From: Paracoccaceae bacterium
Lineage (GTDB): Bacteria > Pseudomonadota > Alphaproteobacteria > Rhodobacterales > Rhodobacteraceae
Reading direction: 5' to 3'
Assembly (NCBI GenBank): GCA_902525995.1
Contig: CABZJG010000071.1
Span: forward strand, 1 to 8,758
DNA length: 8,758 nucleotides
In this document: positions 1-7,173 of the stretch, piece after piece
Numbering within the stretch: position 1 is the first letter of the stretch
Layout: every line of letters starts with the position of its first letter
Notes under the pieces: model-generated
Told to the model about the DNA's origin: nothing
The model's database searches: none
What the model saw: only the letters and a program-made list of their open reading frames with translations
Made by a program: the position numbers and the translations under genes

Positions 1-1789
1 GCACATCGCGATCCGGTTCAATCACCGGCCAGCGGATGGCGTCGGCGGCCGCATCGGCTTCGCAAATCGGACGATCAAGCAGGCTGATACAGTCGTGACG
101 TTCCAGATAGGTGGTGTCGGGCAGAACCAGATCCGCATAGGCCACCATTTCGGACGAGTAGGCATCCGAATAGATAATGTTCGGGATCACATAATTGCCG
201 CTCTCATCCGTATCGGTGAGCATCTCGATCACGCCGCTTGTATTCATCGAGCTGTTCCATGACATATTGGCCATATACATGAACAGCGTGTCGATTTTAT
301 ATGGATCGCCCGCATGCGCATTTGAGATCACCATATGCATCAGCCCATGGGCGGACATGGGATTTTCCCACGTGAACGCCTTGTCAATGCGGGCCGGGCT
401 GCCGTCGTCTTTGAGTACCAGATCCTCTGGTCCATGCACAAAGCCCAAATGCGGGCCATCCAGCGGGGCCCCCGGGGTCACTTTGCAATGCGGCTTTGGG
501 TGGATCTCTGACGGCTTCGGATAGGGCGGCTTAAAGCGAAAGCCGCCGGGCACTTCGACCGTGCCAAGGAGTATTTGCAGGATATGCAGGGCGCGGCAGG
601 TTTGAAACCCGTTGGAATGGGCCGAGATGCCGCGCATGGAATGAAAGCTCACCGGACGGCCGACCATTTTTTCATGCCGCTCACCGCGAAAATCTGTCCA
701 AGGCTGATCCAGCTCAAAGGCTTCTTCAAAGGCCACACGTGCAAGCTCGGCCGCAATCGCGCGGATTTTTCCAGCTGAAATACCGATCTTTTCACTAACG
801 GCATCGGGGGCATATTGGGGGTCGAGATAGCGCTCGATCATATGTTGAAAGACGCTGCGATGGGTAAGCGCGCCATCACTGCGCGTGCCGCGCAGGTCAG
901 GGCGAACGCCTTTTTGGTCAAAGGCTGTCAACGCGCCGGTCACGCGGTCAATCACCAGCTGTTTGCCGTCGCCATCACGCAGCAACAAACCCGTTTCTGC
1001 GTCCACTAAAACGGGGGCGTTGGTGTATTGCGCCAGATAGTTCAGATCAATTTTACCGGCCTTTAGCAGCTCATGCACCAGCGCCAGAATAAACAGCCCA
1101 TCGGTGCCCGGGGTAATCCCCACCCAGTCATCGGCGACCGCATTATAGCCTGAGCGAATGGGATTAACGCCGATGACCTTGGCGCCGCGGGCTTTGATTT
1201 TACCAATGCCCATTTTAATCGGATTGCTGTCGTGATCTTCTGCCACGCCAAATAGCATGAACAGCTTGGTGTGATCCCAGTCGGGCTGGCCGAATTCCCA
1301 AAACGCCCCGCCCATGGTGTAAATGCCTGCAGCGGCCATATTCACGCTGCAAAATCCGCCATGCGCGGCATAATTGGGGGTGCCAAAATTCTGCGCCCAA
1401 AAACTGGTAAAGGACTGCGACTGATCACGGCCTGTAAAGAATGCCAGCTTTTCGGGGTTTTTTTCACGCACCGGCTTGAGCAAGCCGACCGCCATATCAA
1501 GCGCTTCGTCCCAGCTGATTTCTTCAAATTTTCCAGAGCCACGTGGCCCCACCCGTTTGAGCGGCGCGCGCAGACGGGACGGCGCATTGACCTGCATGAT
1601 GCCGGCGCTGCCCTTGGCGCATAGAACGCCTTGGTTGACCGGATGATCGCGGTTGCCCTCGATATAGGCAACTTGTCCTTCTTTCATATGGACATTTATG
1701 CCGCACCGGCAGGCGCACATGTAACAGGTTGTTTTGCGTATCTCGTCTGACACTTTTGGTGAGGTGTCTAAAGATGGCTGTGATTTCAT
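1..1789 (-). CDS. soeA: SoeA-type sulfite dehydrogenase catalytic subunit (molybdopterin oxidoreductase), 3' end cut by window edge
   Basis: The frame is open for 596 codons from an ATG at 1789 to the left edge. It is a DMSO-reductase-family (bis-MGD molybdenum) catalytic subunit. An N-terminal [4Fe-4S] motif C-x2-C-x3-C-x27-C is made by C22, C25, C29 and C57, followed by K59. C147, in the segment HGGFCSVN, sits where this family has its molybdenum ligand. Near the break, residues at about 560-570 read ADLVLPDTTYLERHD, a typical cofactor-domain segment. No twin-arginine or other signal peptide is visible, which fits a cytoplasmic SoeA and argues against exported PsrA/PhsA-like enzymes. SoeABC is known to oxidise sulfite to sulfate on the cytoplasmic face and pass electrons to the quinone pool. 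Position after xsc, pta and a sulfite exporter gene supports that role. GGGAG lies about 9 bases before the ATG. About 40% of the expected protein is missing. The family call is near certain; sulfite specificity is inferred from context. Confidence 0.8.
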   Translation of the reverse strand, partial: MKSQPSLDTSPKVSDEIRKTTCYMCACRCGINVHMKEGQVAYIEGNRDHPVNQGVLCAKGSAGIMQVNAPSRLRAPLKRVGPRGSGKFEEISWDEALDMAVGLLKPVREKNPEKLAFFTGRDQSQSFTSFWAQNFGTPNYAAHGGFCSVNMAAAGIYTMGGAFWEFGQPDWDHTKLFMLFGVAEDHDSNPIKMGIGKIKARGAKVIGVNPIRSGYNAVADDWVGITPGTDGLFILALVHELLKAGKIDLNYLAQYTNAPVLVDAETGLLLRDGDGKQLVIDRVTGALTAFDQKGVRPDLRGTRSDGALTHRSVFQHMIERYLDPQYAPDAVSEKIGISAGKIRAIAAELARVAFEEAFELDQPWTDFRGERHEKMVGRPVSFHSMRGISAHSNGFQTCRALHILQILLGTVEVPGGFRFKPPYPKPSEIHPKPHCKVTPGAPLDGPHLGFVHGPEDLVLKDDGSPARIDKAFTWENPMSAHGLMHMVISNAHAGDPYKIDTLFMYMANMSWNSSMNTSGVIEMLTDTDESGNYVIPNIIYSDAYSSEMVAYADLVLPDTTYLERHDCISLLDRPICEADAAADAIRWPVIEPDRDV

Positions 1790-1819
1790 CAGTTTATGCT
1801 CCCAGGATCCTTTTCGGAT

Positions 1820-2570
1820 TCATATTCCCATCCGCACCAATCCCATAAGTGCCAAGCCAATCAAAAGCAAAAGGCAAAAGGGACGATAGAAGGGTTCTAG
1901 CCTTGAAATAAAGAATTTTTTCCCCAAGTACACCCCCAATGTGGCGGGTACGGCGAGAATTACGCCGCGTAGGGCCGCACGCTGATCCATAACCCCATAG
2001 GCAATCAGGATGATAAGGGTTAAAGCCTGCGACAAAAGCAAGAAAACCACTAATGTGGCGCGCATCTGACGCGCGGGTACATTGCTGACCAGCACAAATA
2101 GCGCAACCACCATGCCGCCGACACTGGCCAGTCCTGTCGCGATACCGGCGCATATGCCAACCCCCAAATGCCCTTTTTGGATTGGCCAGAAAATCAAGCT
2201 TTATCTTCCCTAAAAGTAAGGCTGCCAAACTGGCGATACAGCCCAGCTCAATGGCCTGAGAAAGGGCCACCGCCACATGGGTGGTTAGATAAAGCCCAAG
2301 CGGAAGGCCAAGGCTTGAGCCAACAACGAGCGTTATGGCCAAGCGTCGATCTGCCTCTTTCCAGCCGCTGCGGATCATCATGAAACCGGCGCATAGCTCA
2401 AGCCACCAGCACACCGGTATAAGCTCGATCGGTGGAATAATCAGCGCCGCTGATGCCATCACCAGCGCCGAGAGCGCAAATCCGGAAAACCCGCGTACAA
2501 TCCCCGCCAGCAGACAAATCAAGGCGACGATCCAAAACTGAGTTTCCGAAAGGCTGAGCAATGAGGTCAT
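1820..2570 (-). pseudogene. TauE/SafE (TSUP) family sulfite/organosulfonate exporter, interrupted by a one-base frameshift
   Basis: This is an integral membrane protein of the TauE/SafE/YfcA family, some members of which export sulfite or related anions. The ATG at 2570 opens a frame in which residues 1 to about 135 look like the first TSUP repeat, with the signature AGIVRGFSGFA at about 22-32 and hydrophobic stretches near 11-30, 34-50, 78-95 and 102-120. The family-like sequence then continues in another frame, which carries the second repeat signature AGIATGLASVGG and ends with TGA at 1820-1822. Dropping one base, either from the A5 run (2174-2178) or from the G5 run (2161-2165, minus-strand sense), gives a continuous protein of about 249 residues, normal for the family. 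Without correction, the first frame runs 119 or so meaningless residues to a TAA at 1794. It lies 25 bases after pta and 30 before soeA, and probably handles sulfite from Xsc. It could be a real mutation or a homopolymer sequencing error. The substrate is inferred from context. Confidence 0.8.
2161..2178 (-). other. Likely frameshift position in the exporter gene
   Basis: Two homopolymer runs, A5 and G5 in the minus-strand sense, lie within 18 bases exactly where the reading frame must change. The downstream frame has a stop just upstream (TAA at about 2201-2203), so the shift must fall between there and about 2155. Removing one A yields NPKGHLGVGICAG; removing one G yields NPKRAFGVGICAG. Both read as plausible TSUP sequence. 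Sequence alone does not tell which run is wrong. Confidence 0.75.
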
Positions 2571-2595
2571 CAGGCTTTGCGCCCGTCAAAAGCCA

Positions 2596-3621
2596 TTATG
2601 ATGACCCCAGATGTTGCATCACCGTGACGGCAATCATTTGCAGCACGTCTTCGCTTGTGCAGCCGCGTGACAGATCATTGGCCGGTTTTGCCAGGCTCTG
2701 CAAAATCGGGCCAATAGCGGTGGCGCCGCCCATGCGCTGGGTGATTTTATAGCCAATGTTGCCCGCGTCCAAATTGGGAAATACCATCACATTGGCCGCG
2801 CCTGCCACCCGTGATCCGGGGGCTTTGGCCGCCCCGACACCTGCATCAAAGGCTGCATCAAACTGTAGCTCGCCATCAATGGGCAAAGAGGGATGCGCTT
2901 TTCGGGCCAACTCGGTGGCCTGCTGCACTTTGCTGACGGACGCATGCGCAGCGCTTCCTTTGGTGGAAAACGACAGCATTGCCACTTTGGGATCTTGTTG
3001 CAGCAAATCACGGCAGGATTGCGCCGCCATTGCCGCAATTTCGGCAAGCTCATGCGCATCCGGATCAATCACCAAGCCGCAATCGGAATAAACCATCGCC
3101 TGACTTTGCGGTGGAAACATCAAAAAACAGCTCGACACTAGGGCTGTGCCTTTGGCTTTGCCGATGACTTGAAGCGCAGCGCGCACCACGTTGGATGTGG
3201 TTTCCACCGCGCCGCCAACAGTGCCGTGGGCGCGGCCAAGATGCACCAAAAGGGCCGCATATATCAGCGGCTCTTGCACCGCGGTTGCAGCCTCTTGGGG
3301 GGTTATGCCTTTATGTTTGCGCAGCTGATAAAACGCATCGGCTAAGGTAGCGCTAAGATCAGATCCCGCCGGATCATGGATCGCCATGCTTTCGCTTTCG
3401 CGCCCGCCTGCTTCGGACAGAGCGGGGCGCACATCAGCGCGTGGACCAATAAGAATGATATCGGCAATTTGAGCGGCTTCAGCCGCCAGTGCGCCGGCAA
3501 CCACACGGGGGTCGCTGCCTTCACTTAGGGTAATAATCGGACGTGCAGCGCAAGCCAGCTTGGCCACCTTCGCTGCAGCCAAAGCTGCGGGCAGGGGGCC
3601 AGTGTTTTGCGCTGCGTTCAT
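2596..3621 (-). CDS. pta: Phosphate acetyltransferase (acetyl phosphate to acetyl-CoA)
   Basis: This 341-residue protein has the length of the short Pta class, a single PTA/PTB domain without the N-terminal regulatory domain of long enterobacterial Pta. The C-terminal family signature is clear: VFPNLDAGNIGYK, then LAKPANDLSRGCTSED. S318, R319 and D325 have the same spacing as the catalytic S309, R310 and D316 of the Methanosarcina enzyme. The known reaction is reversible transfer of acetyl between phosphate and CoA. In taurine catabolism Pta turns the acetyl phosphate made by Xsc into acetyl-CoA for central metabolism. The ATG lies only 2 bases after the xsc stop codon. An AGG-containing sequence at the end of xsc can serve as its ribosome binding site, so translational coupling is likely. 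The protein should be cytoplasmic. No truncation or odd residue is seen. Confidence 0.95.
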   Translation of the reverse strand: MNAAQNTGPLPAALAAAKVAKLACAARPIITLSEGSDPRVVAGALAAEAAQIADIILIGPRADVRPALSEAGGRESESMAIHDPAGSDLSATLADAFYQLRKHKGITPQEAATAVQEPLIYAALLVHLGRAHGTVGGAVETTSNVVRAALQVIGKAKGTALVSSCFLMFPPQSQAMVYSDCGLVIDPDAHELAEIAAMAAQSCRDLLQQDPKVAMLSFSTKGSAAHASVSKVQQATELARKAHPSLPIDGELQFDAAFDAGVGAAKAPGSRVAGAANVMVFPNLDAGNIGYKITQRMGGATAIGPILQSLAKPANDLSRGCTSEDVLQMIAVTVMQHLGSS

Positions 3622-3623
3622 TT

Positions 3624-5402
3624 TTATCCGACCTGTTGGGGGCGCATGTCGGACGCTGAGATACCCGCCACTGCAACAGGCTTTTTCATCGCATCACGGC
3701 GGAACGGCTCGCCCAGCTCTTGGTTGATCATGGCCTCGATCAAAGTGGTTTTGCCGTTCTGCATCTGATCCGTGATGGCCGTGTTCAGCACATCGCGCAA
3801 CTCGTCCATTGTACGGGTCTGAACCCCCTGAAGCCCACAAGCCTGGGCAATACCTGCGTAAGAGACTTGGGTATCAAGTTCGGTGCCGATAAAGTTATCC
3901 TCATACCACAGCGTTGAGTTACGCTTTTCAGCGCCCCATTGGTAATTGCGGAACACGATCATGGTGATGGGCGGCCATTCTGAGCGGCCAATGGCGGTCA
4001 ATTCGGTGACCGCAATGCCAAAGGCGCCATCGCCGGCAAAGCCGACAACAGGCGTATCAGGGCAGCCGATTTTGGCGCCGATGATGGCGGGTAAACCATA
4101 ACCGCAGGGGCCAAAAAGCCCGGGGGCAAGGTATTTGCGCCCTGTTTCAAAGGTCGGATAGGCATTGCCGATCGCACAGTTGTTGCCAATGTCCGAGCTG
4201 ATAATTGCCTCTTTGGGCAGAGCGCTTTGAATGGCGCGCCATGCCATGCGGGGGCTCATCCAGTCGGGCTTGTCGTCCCGTGCCCGCTGATTCCACGTGG
4301 TGCCCGGATCATCATCTTCGTGATCCATGCTTGATAGCTGCTGCGCCCATTGGGATTTTGTCTGCGCAATGGCCGCTTTACGCTCAGTGCGGCCGCTATC
4401 GCCGGCGCTGTCTGAAAGTCGATTGAGCAATGAGTTTGCCACTTGTTTGGCGTCACCAATGATGCCAACAGACACTTTCTTGGTCAGCCCAATGCGGTCG
4501 GGGTTGATATCAACCTGAATGATCTTGGCGTCTTTGGGCCAGTAATCAATGCCGTAACCGGGCAGGGTGGAAAACGGATTAAGCCGTGTGCCCAGACACA
4601 GCACCACATCCGCTTTCGATATTAGCTCCATTCCGGCTTTTGAACCATTATAGCCCAAGGGTCCGGCAAAAAGTGGATGCGATCCGGGGAAGGCGTCATT
4701 GTGCTGATAGCCAACACAGACCGGTGCATCGAGGCGCTCGGCCAGTTTCATAGTATCGTCGATGGCATCCGCCAGCACGACACCGGCGCCGTTTAGGATT
4801 ACGGGATTTTTTGCACTGCTGAGCAGATCAGCAGCTTGTTGCAATGCGCTTTCGCCGCCGGCTGGCCGCTCATAGTCGATCATTTCGGGCAGATCGATAT
4901 CAATCACTTGGGTCCAGTAATCGCGTGGCATGTTGATTTGTGCCGGCGCCGAGGCGCGTTTTGCATTGGCAATAACCCGGTTGAGAACCTCTGCCACCCG
5001 CGATGGATCGCGTACCTCTTCTTGATAGGCGACCATATCCTTGAACAAAGCCATCTGCTCGACTTCCTGAAAGCCGCCCTGACCAATGGTTTTATTGGCG
5101 GCTTGCGGGGTGACCAACAGCAAAGGCGTGTGGTTCCAATAAGCGGTTTTCACGGCAGTCACAAAATTGGTAATGCCGGGGCCGTTCTGGGCAATCATCA
5201 TGCTCATCTTACCAGAGGCCCGTGTGTAACCATCGGCCATCATGCCGCCAGAGCCCTCATGCGCACAGTCCCAAAAGGTAATGCCGGCTTGGGGGAAAAG
5301 ATCGGAAATCGGCATAAATGCAGAACCGATAATTCCAAAGGCATGTTCAATGCCGTGCATTTGAAGGGTTTTGACAAAGGCTTCTTCTGTAGTCATTTTC
5401 AT
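3624..5402 (-). CDS. xsc: Sulfoacetaldehyde acetyltransferase (ThDP-dependent)
   Basis: The 592-residue protein has the normal length for Xsc and the three-domain layout of thiamine-diphosphate enzymes related to acetolactate synthase. The N-terminal pyrimidine-binding domain contains the ThDP-activating glutamate, E49 in CAHEGSGGMMADGYTR. The C-terminal domain has the metal/ThDP motif GDG at 457-459, with N486 about 27 residues on. The N-terminus MKMTTEEAF and the segments HAFGIIGSAFMPISDLFP and VFRNYQWGAEKRN are characteristic of Xsc rather than other ThDP enzymes. The known reaction is sulfoacetaldehyde plus phosphate to acetyl phosphate plus sulfite, the C-S bond cleavage step of taurine degradation. 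AGGAG lies 10 bases before the ATG, supporting this start; an ATG two codons later is less well placed. It heads the putative operon with pta, the exporter gene and soeA, and has TauR-like repeats upstream. Confidence 0.97.
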   Translation of the reverse strand: MKMTTEEAFVKTLQMHGIEHAFGIIGSAFMPISDLFPQAGITFWDCAHEGSGGMMADGYTRASGKMSMMIAQNGPGITNFVTAVKTAYWNHTPLLLVTPQAANKTIGQGGFQEVEQMALFKDMVAYQEEVRDPSRVAEVLNRVIANAKRASAPAQINMPRDYWTQVIDIDLPEMIDYERPAGGESALQQAADLLSSAKNPVILNGAGVVLADAIDDTMKLAERLDAPVCVGYQHNDAFPGSHPLFAGPLGYNGSKAGMELISKADVVLCLGTRLNPFSTLPGYGIDYWPKDAKIIQVDINPDRIGLTKKVSVGIIGDAKQVANSLLNRLSDSAGDSGRTERKAAIAQTKSQWAQQLSSMDHEDDDPGTTWNQRARDDKPDWMSPRMAWRAIQSALPKEAIISSDIGNNCAIGNAYPTFETGRKYLAPGLFGPCGYGLPAIIGAKIGCPDTPVVGFAGDGAFGIAVTELTAIGRSEWPPITMIVFRNYQWGAEKRNSTLWYEDNFIGTELDTQVSYAGIAQACGLQGVQTRTMDELRDVLNTAITDQMQNGKTTLIEAMINQELGEPFRRDAMKKPVAVAGISASDMRPQQVG

Positions 5403-5448
5403 TGGCTGAGGTCTCCTGAAAGCACAAATCCGACAGCGCTCCCGTAGC

Positions 5449-5524
5449 GCCGTTATTTTGTTCAGGTTTTAGGCCCTAGGCCAGCGCATCGTTAGGGCCA
5501 GATAGCAAGTCAGCATATAGCCAG
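5449..5524 (-). promoter_or_regulatory. xsc promoter region with TauR-like direct repeats
   Basis: In the minus-strand sense, CTGGCCCTAA (5501-5492) and TAGGGCCTAA (5478-5469) start exactly 23 bases apart. A weaker copy, CTGGCTATAT (5524-5515), is 23 bases further upstream, directly after the tauR stop codon. Two bases after the proximal repeat comes CCTGAACAAAATAACGGC (5466-5449), which matches 13 of 18 bases of the block at the same relative place in front of tpa and may contain the -10 region. From memory, the TauR core described for Rhodobacter capsulatus is CTGGACYTAA; the middle copy here differs at one position. A 7-base inverted repeat (GGCCCTA at 5472-5478, TAGGGCC at 5493-5499, plus strand) overlaps these sites and is an alternative reading. 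TauR activation is inferred. Confidence 0.6.
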
Positions 5525-5525
5525 A

Positions 5526-6980
5526 TCACCCTATTGCTGTGGCTATTTTTTCAATACCCTGGGCAATGCGATCCGCGGGGATTGAAGAATACGCCAGCCG
5601 ATAAAATTCGCGGGGCGCAGGTGAGCCGGCAAAAAACTTCTGTCCCGGCTCGATCAGAATACTTTCGTCGCGCAGCCAAACCGCCAGCTCTTCCGTATCG
5701 GTGCCTTTGGGCGCCTGCATCCAAAACGACGAGCCGCCATGCGAGCCTTTTCCGGCGATTTGCAAGCCGCAATTCTGGATTGCTTGCTCCATAATTGCGC
5801 TGCGCTTTTGATAGGTTTTGCCCATCCGTTTGATCAAGGAATTGTAATGCCCAAGGCTCAGAAAATAGGCCGCGGTGCGCTGAATATGACCGGGGGGATG
5901 GCGCAGCACACTGGCGCGCAGCGCGCGGGCTTCTTTGATAAACGGGGCTGAGCCAACAAGATAACCAAGCCTTAAGCCAGGGAACAGAGATTTTGAAAAC
6001 GAGCCGACGTAAATCACCCGCCCGTCCTGATCGAGCGATTTCAGCGCCGGGGAGGGCGGCTTTAAAAAGGACATCTCAAACTCGTAGTCATCTTCGATAA
6101 TCAGCGCGTCCAATTCACGGGCACGGGTCAGCAGATCCTTGCGCCGTGCCAGTGGCATCGTAGCCGTGGTGGGACATTGATGGCTTGGGGTGGCGAAAAT
6201 AACATTGCTTTCGGGAGGGATATCATCTGGCGGCAGGCCAAAATCATCTACATCAATGGCGGTAATATGGCAGCGGGACTGGTGCAAAATACCGCGCAGC
6301 GCCGGATAGCATGGGTTTTCTATCACCGCAGTACGCCGCTGTGTAAGCAGCACCTGAGTGGCCAGCCAAAGTGCATTTTGCGCACCAAGCGTGACCAAGA
6401 TTTCATCAGTGCCTGCTATAATTCCGCGCCGGGGCAATGTGTGACGGGCAATAAATTCAAGCAGTTGTGGGTCATCACGATCAAAGTAATCTGCCGTTAG
6501 AGCTGGAAAATCCTTTGCCCCCAAGGCCTGTAAAGCACAAAGGCGCCAATTGGCATGGTCAAACAGCGTGGGATCAGTTTGGCCATAGATAAAGGGGTAT
6601 CGATATTGCGCCCAGTCTTCCGGTTTGTCGAGCCAGCTGTCATCATAAAACCGCTGCCCAAGTGCGCGGTTCCAATCCACGCGATCTTCTGTTTGCGGGC
6701 GTTGGTCAAATTTGGGCGGCTCCGGTGCGTTCGGAGATACAAAATAGCCCGAGCGGCCTTTGGAAATCAGATAATCATTGGCCAAAAGTTCGGTATAGGC
6801 CAGTGTGACAGTAATTCTGCTGACCCCAAGATGCGCGGCAAGCCGCCGTGTCGACGGCAGCTTTTCGCCCTGCAAAAACCGGCCAGACAGTATGCCGTTG
6901 GCAATCATCTGCTGAATGCGCGCCTGCAGCGTGCCCAGGGTGTTGGCTTCTAGGAAAAATGTTTCAATGGGTATGGCCAT
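5526..6980 (-). CDS. tauR: TauR: MocR-type (GntR HTH plus aminotransferase-like domain) regulator of taurine use
   Basis: This 484-residue protein has an N-terminal GntR-type winged helix-turn-helix at about 15-82, with LPSTRRLAAHLGVSRITVT as the recognition region, joined by a linker to a fold-type I aminotransferase-like domain from about 125 to the end. K330 in GSFSKSLFPG is the expected PLP Schiff-base lysine, and EDDYEF at 296-301 is the cofactor-binding region. This is the MocR/GabR architecture. Within it, the tpa and xsc neighbours identify it as TauR, reported to activate taurine genes in Rhodobacter capsulatus. It is likely a dimeric cytosolic DNA-binding protein that senses taurine or a taurine-PLP adduct; this effector mode is inferred from MocR relatives. 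It lies 193 bases after tpa, beyond a terminator, and 123 bases before xsc. No clear Shine-Dalgarno precedes the ATG, so a weak start or short leader is possible. Confidence 0.93.
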   Translation of the reverse strand: MAIPIETFFLEANTLGTLQARIQQMIANGILSGRFLQGEKLPSTRRLAAHLGVSRITVTLAYTELLANDYLISKGRSGYFVSPNAPEPPKFDQRPQTEDRVDWNRALGQRFYDDSWLDKPEDWAQYRYPFIYGQTDPTLFDHANWRLCALQALGAKDFPALTADYFDRDDPQLLEFIARHTLPRRGIIAGTDEILVTLGAQNALWLATQVLLTQRRTAVIENPCYPALRGILHQSRCHITAIDVDDFGLPPDDIPPESNVIFATPSHQCPTTATMPLARRKDLLTRARELDALIIEDDYEFEMSFLKPPSPALKSLDQDGRVIYVGSFSKSLFPGLRLGYLVGSAPFIKEARALRASVLRHPPGHIQRTAAYFLSLGHYNSLIKRMGKTYQKRSAIMEQAIQNCGLQIAGKGSHGGSSFWMQAPKGTDTEELAVWLRDESILIEPGQKFFAGSPAPREFYRLAYSSIPADRIAQGIEKIATAIG

Positions 6981-6991
6981 GGGGCCAATTT

Positions 6992-7027
6992 AAACTGGCT
7001 CTATGGGTTTGGCAAACTGGTATTATG
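6992..7027. promoter_or_regulatory. Candidate tauR promoter with reversed TauR-like repeats
   Basis: On the plus strand AAACTGGCTCTAT (6992-7004) and AAACTGGTATTAT (7014-7026) are direct repeats starting 22 bases apart, identical at 10 of 13 positions. Their CTGGnnYTAT core resembles the tpa and xsc repeats but points the opposite way, away from tauR. A -10-like CATAAT for tauR (minus strand, 7027-7022) overlaps the upstream copy, and no good -35 is visible. If TauR binds here it would block the tauR start, meaning autorepression, which is common among MocR proteins. The sites match only 7 of 10 consensus positions, so this is tentative. Confidence 0.35.
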
Positions 7028-7071
7028 CACAGTTCGGATCAAGGATTTGGCCAAGCCTTAAATGTGAATTT

Positions 7072-7107
7072 AAAACCCCCGATTTGCGATCACCTACAAA
7101 CCGGGGG
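7072..7107 (-). terminator. Rho-independent terminator after tpa
   Basis: In the minus-strand sense CCCCCGGTTTG (7107-7097) pairs with CAAATCGGGGG (7086-7076) to form an 11-bp stem with one G-U pair and a 10-base loop. TTTT follows at once (7075-7072), then AAATT. It begins 66 bases past the tpa stop codon. The U tract is on this strand only; on the plus strand the stem is followed by CTTTGATC, so the element is directional. It should end the tpa transcript and separate it from tauR. Confidence 0.82.
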
Positions 7108-7134
7108 CTTTGATCATCCGAAAAAACCGGGGCT

Positions 7135-7166
7135 GTTTTCTGGCGTGGAAGGTAAAACCAGAAAAC
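7135..7166 (-). other. Second stem-loop between the tpa stop and its terminator
   Basis: A perfect 9-bp inverted repeat, GTTTTCTGG (7135-7143) and CCAGAAAAC (7158-7166), encloses a 14-base loop and lies 7 bases after the tpa stop codon. No U run follows immediately; a T6 tract comes 8 bases later on the minus strand (7127-7122). It may be an auxiliary terminator hairpin or protect the 3' end of the tpa mRNA. The role is inferred from position only. Confidence 0.5.
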
Positions 7167-7173
7167 CGGCCAC

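Noticed and set aside
195..1009. Several plus-strand open frames of 64-109 codons at the left end
   Set aside because: All lie opposite the soeA coding frame, which is uninterrupted for 596 codons with clear motifs.
1794..2154. C-terminal part of the 258-codon uncorrected exporter frame
   Set aside because: The residues are Cys/Arg/His-rich and not membrane-like, while the alternative frame here encodes the second TSUP repeat. It is out-of-frame readthrough.
4836..5447. 203-codon plus-strand open frame opposite xsc
   Set aside because: It is antisense to a highly conserved xsc, has no recognisable domain and is explained by the codon pattern of the minus-strand gene.
5475..5484. CTGGCCTAGG as an additional TauR half-site
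   Set aside because: It begins 17 bases from the neighbouring copy, out of step with the 23-base spacing, and overlaps the better-phased TAGGGCCTAA.
7120..7170. Repeated AAAACCGG-like motifs after tpa
   Set aside because: Short, imperfect, and mostly accounted for by the two hairpins; no sign of a CRISPR array or mobile element.
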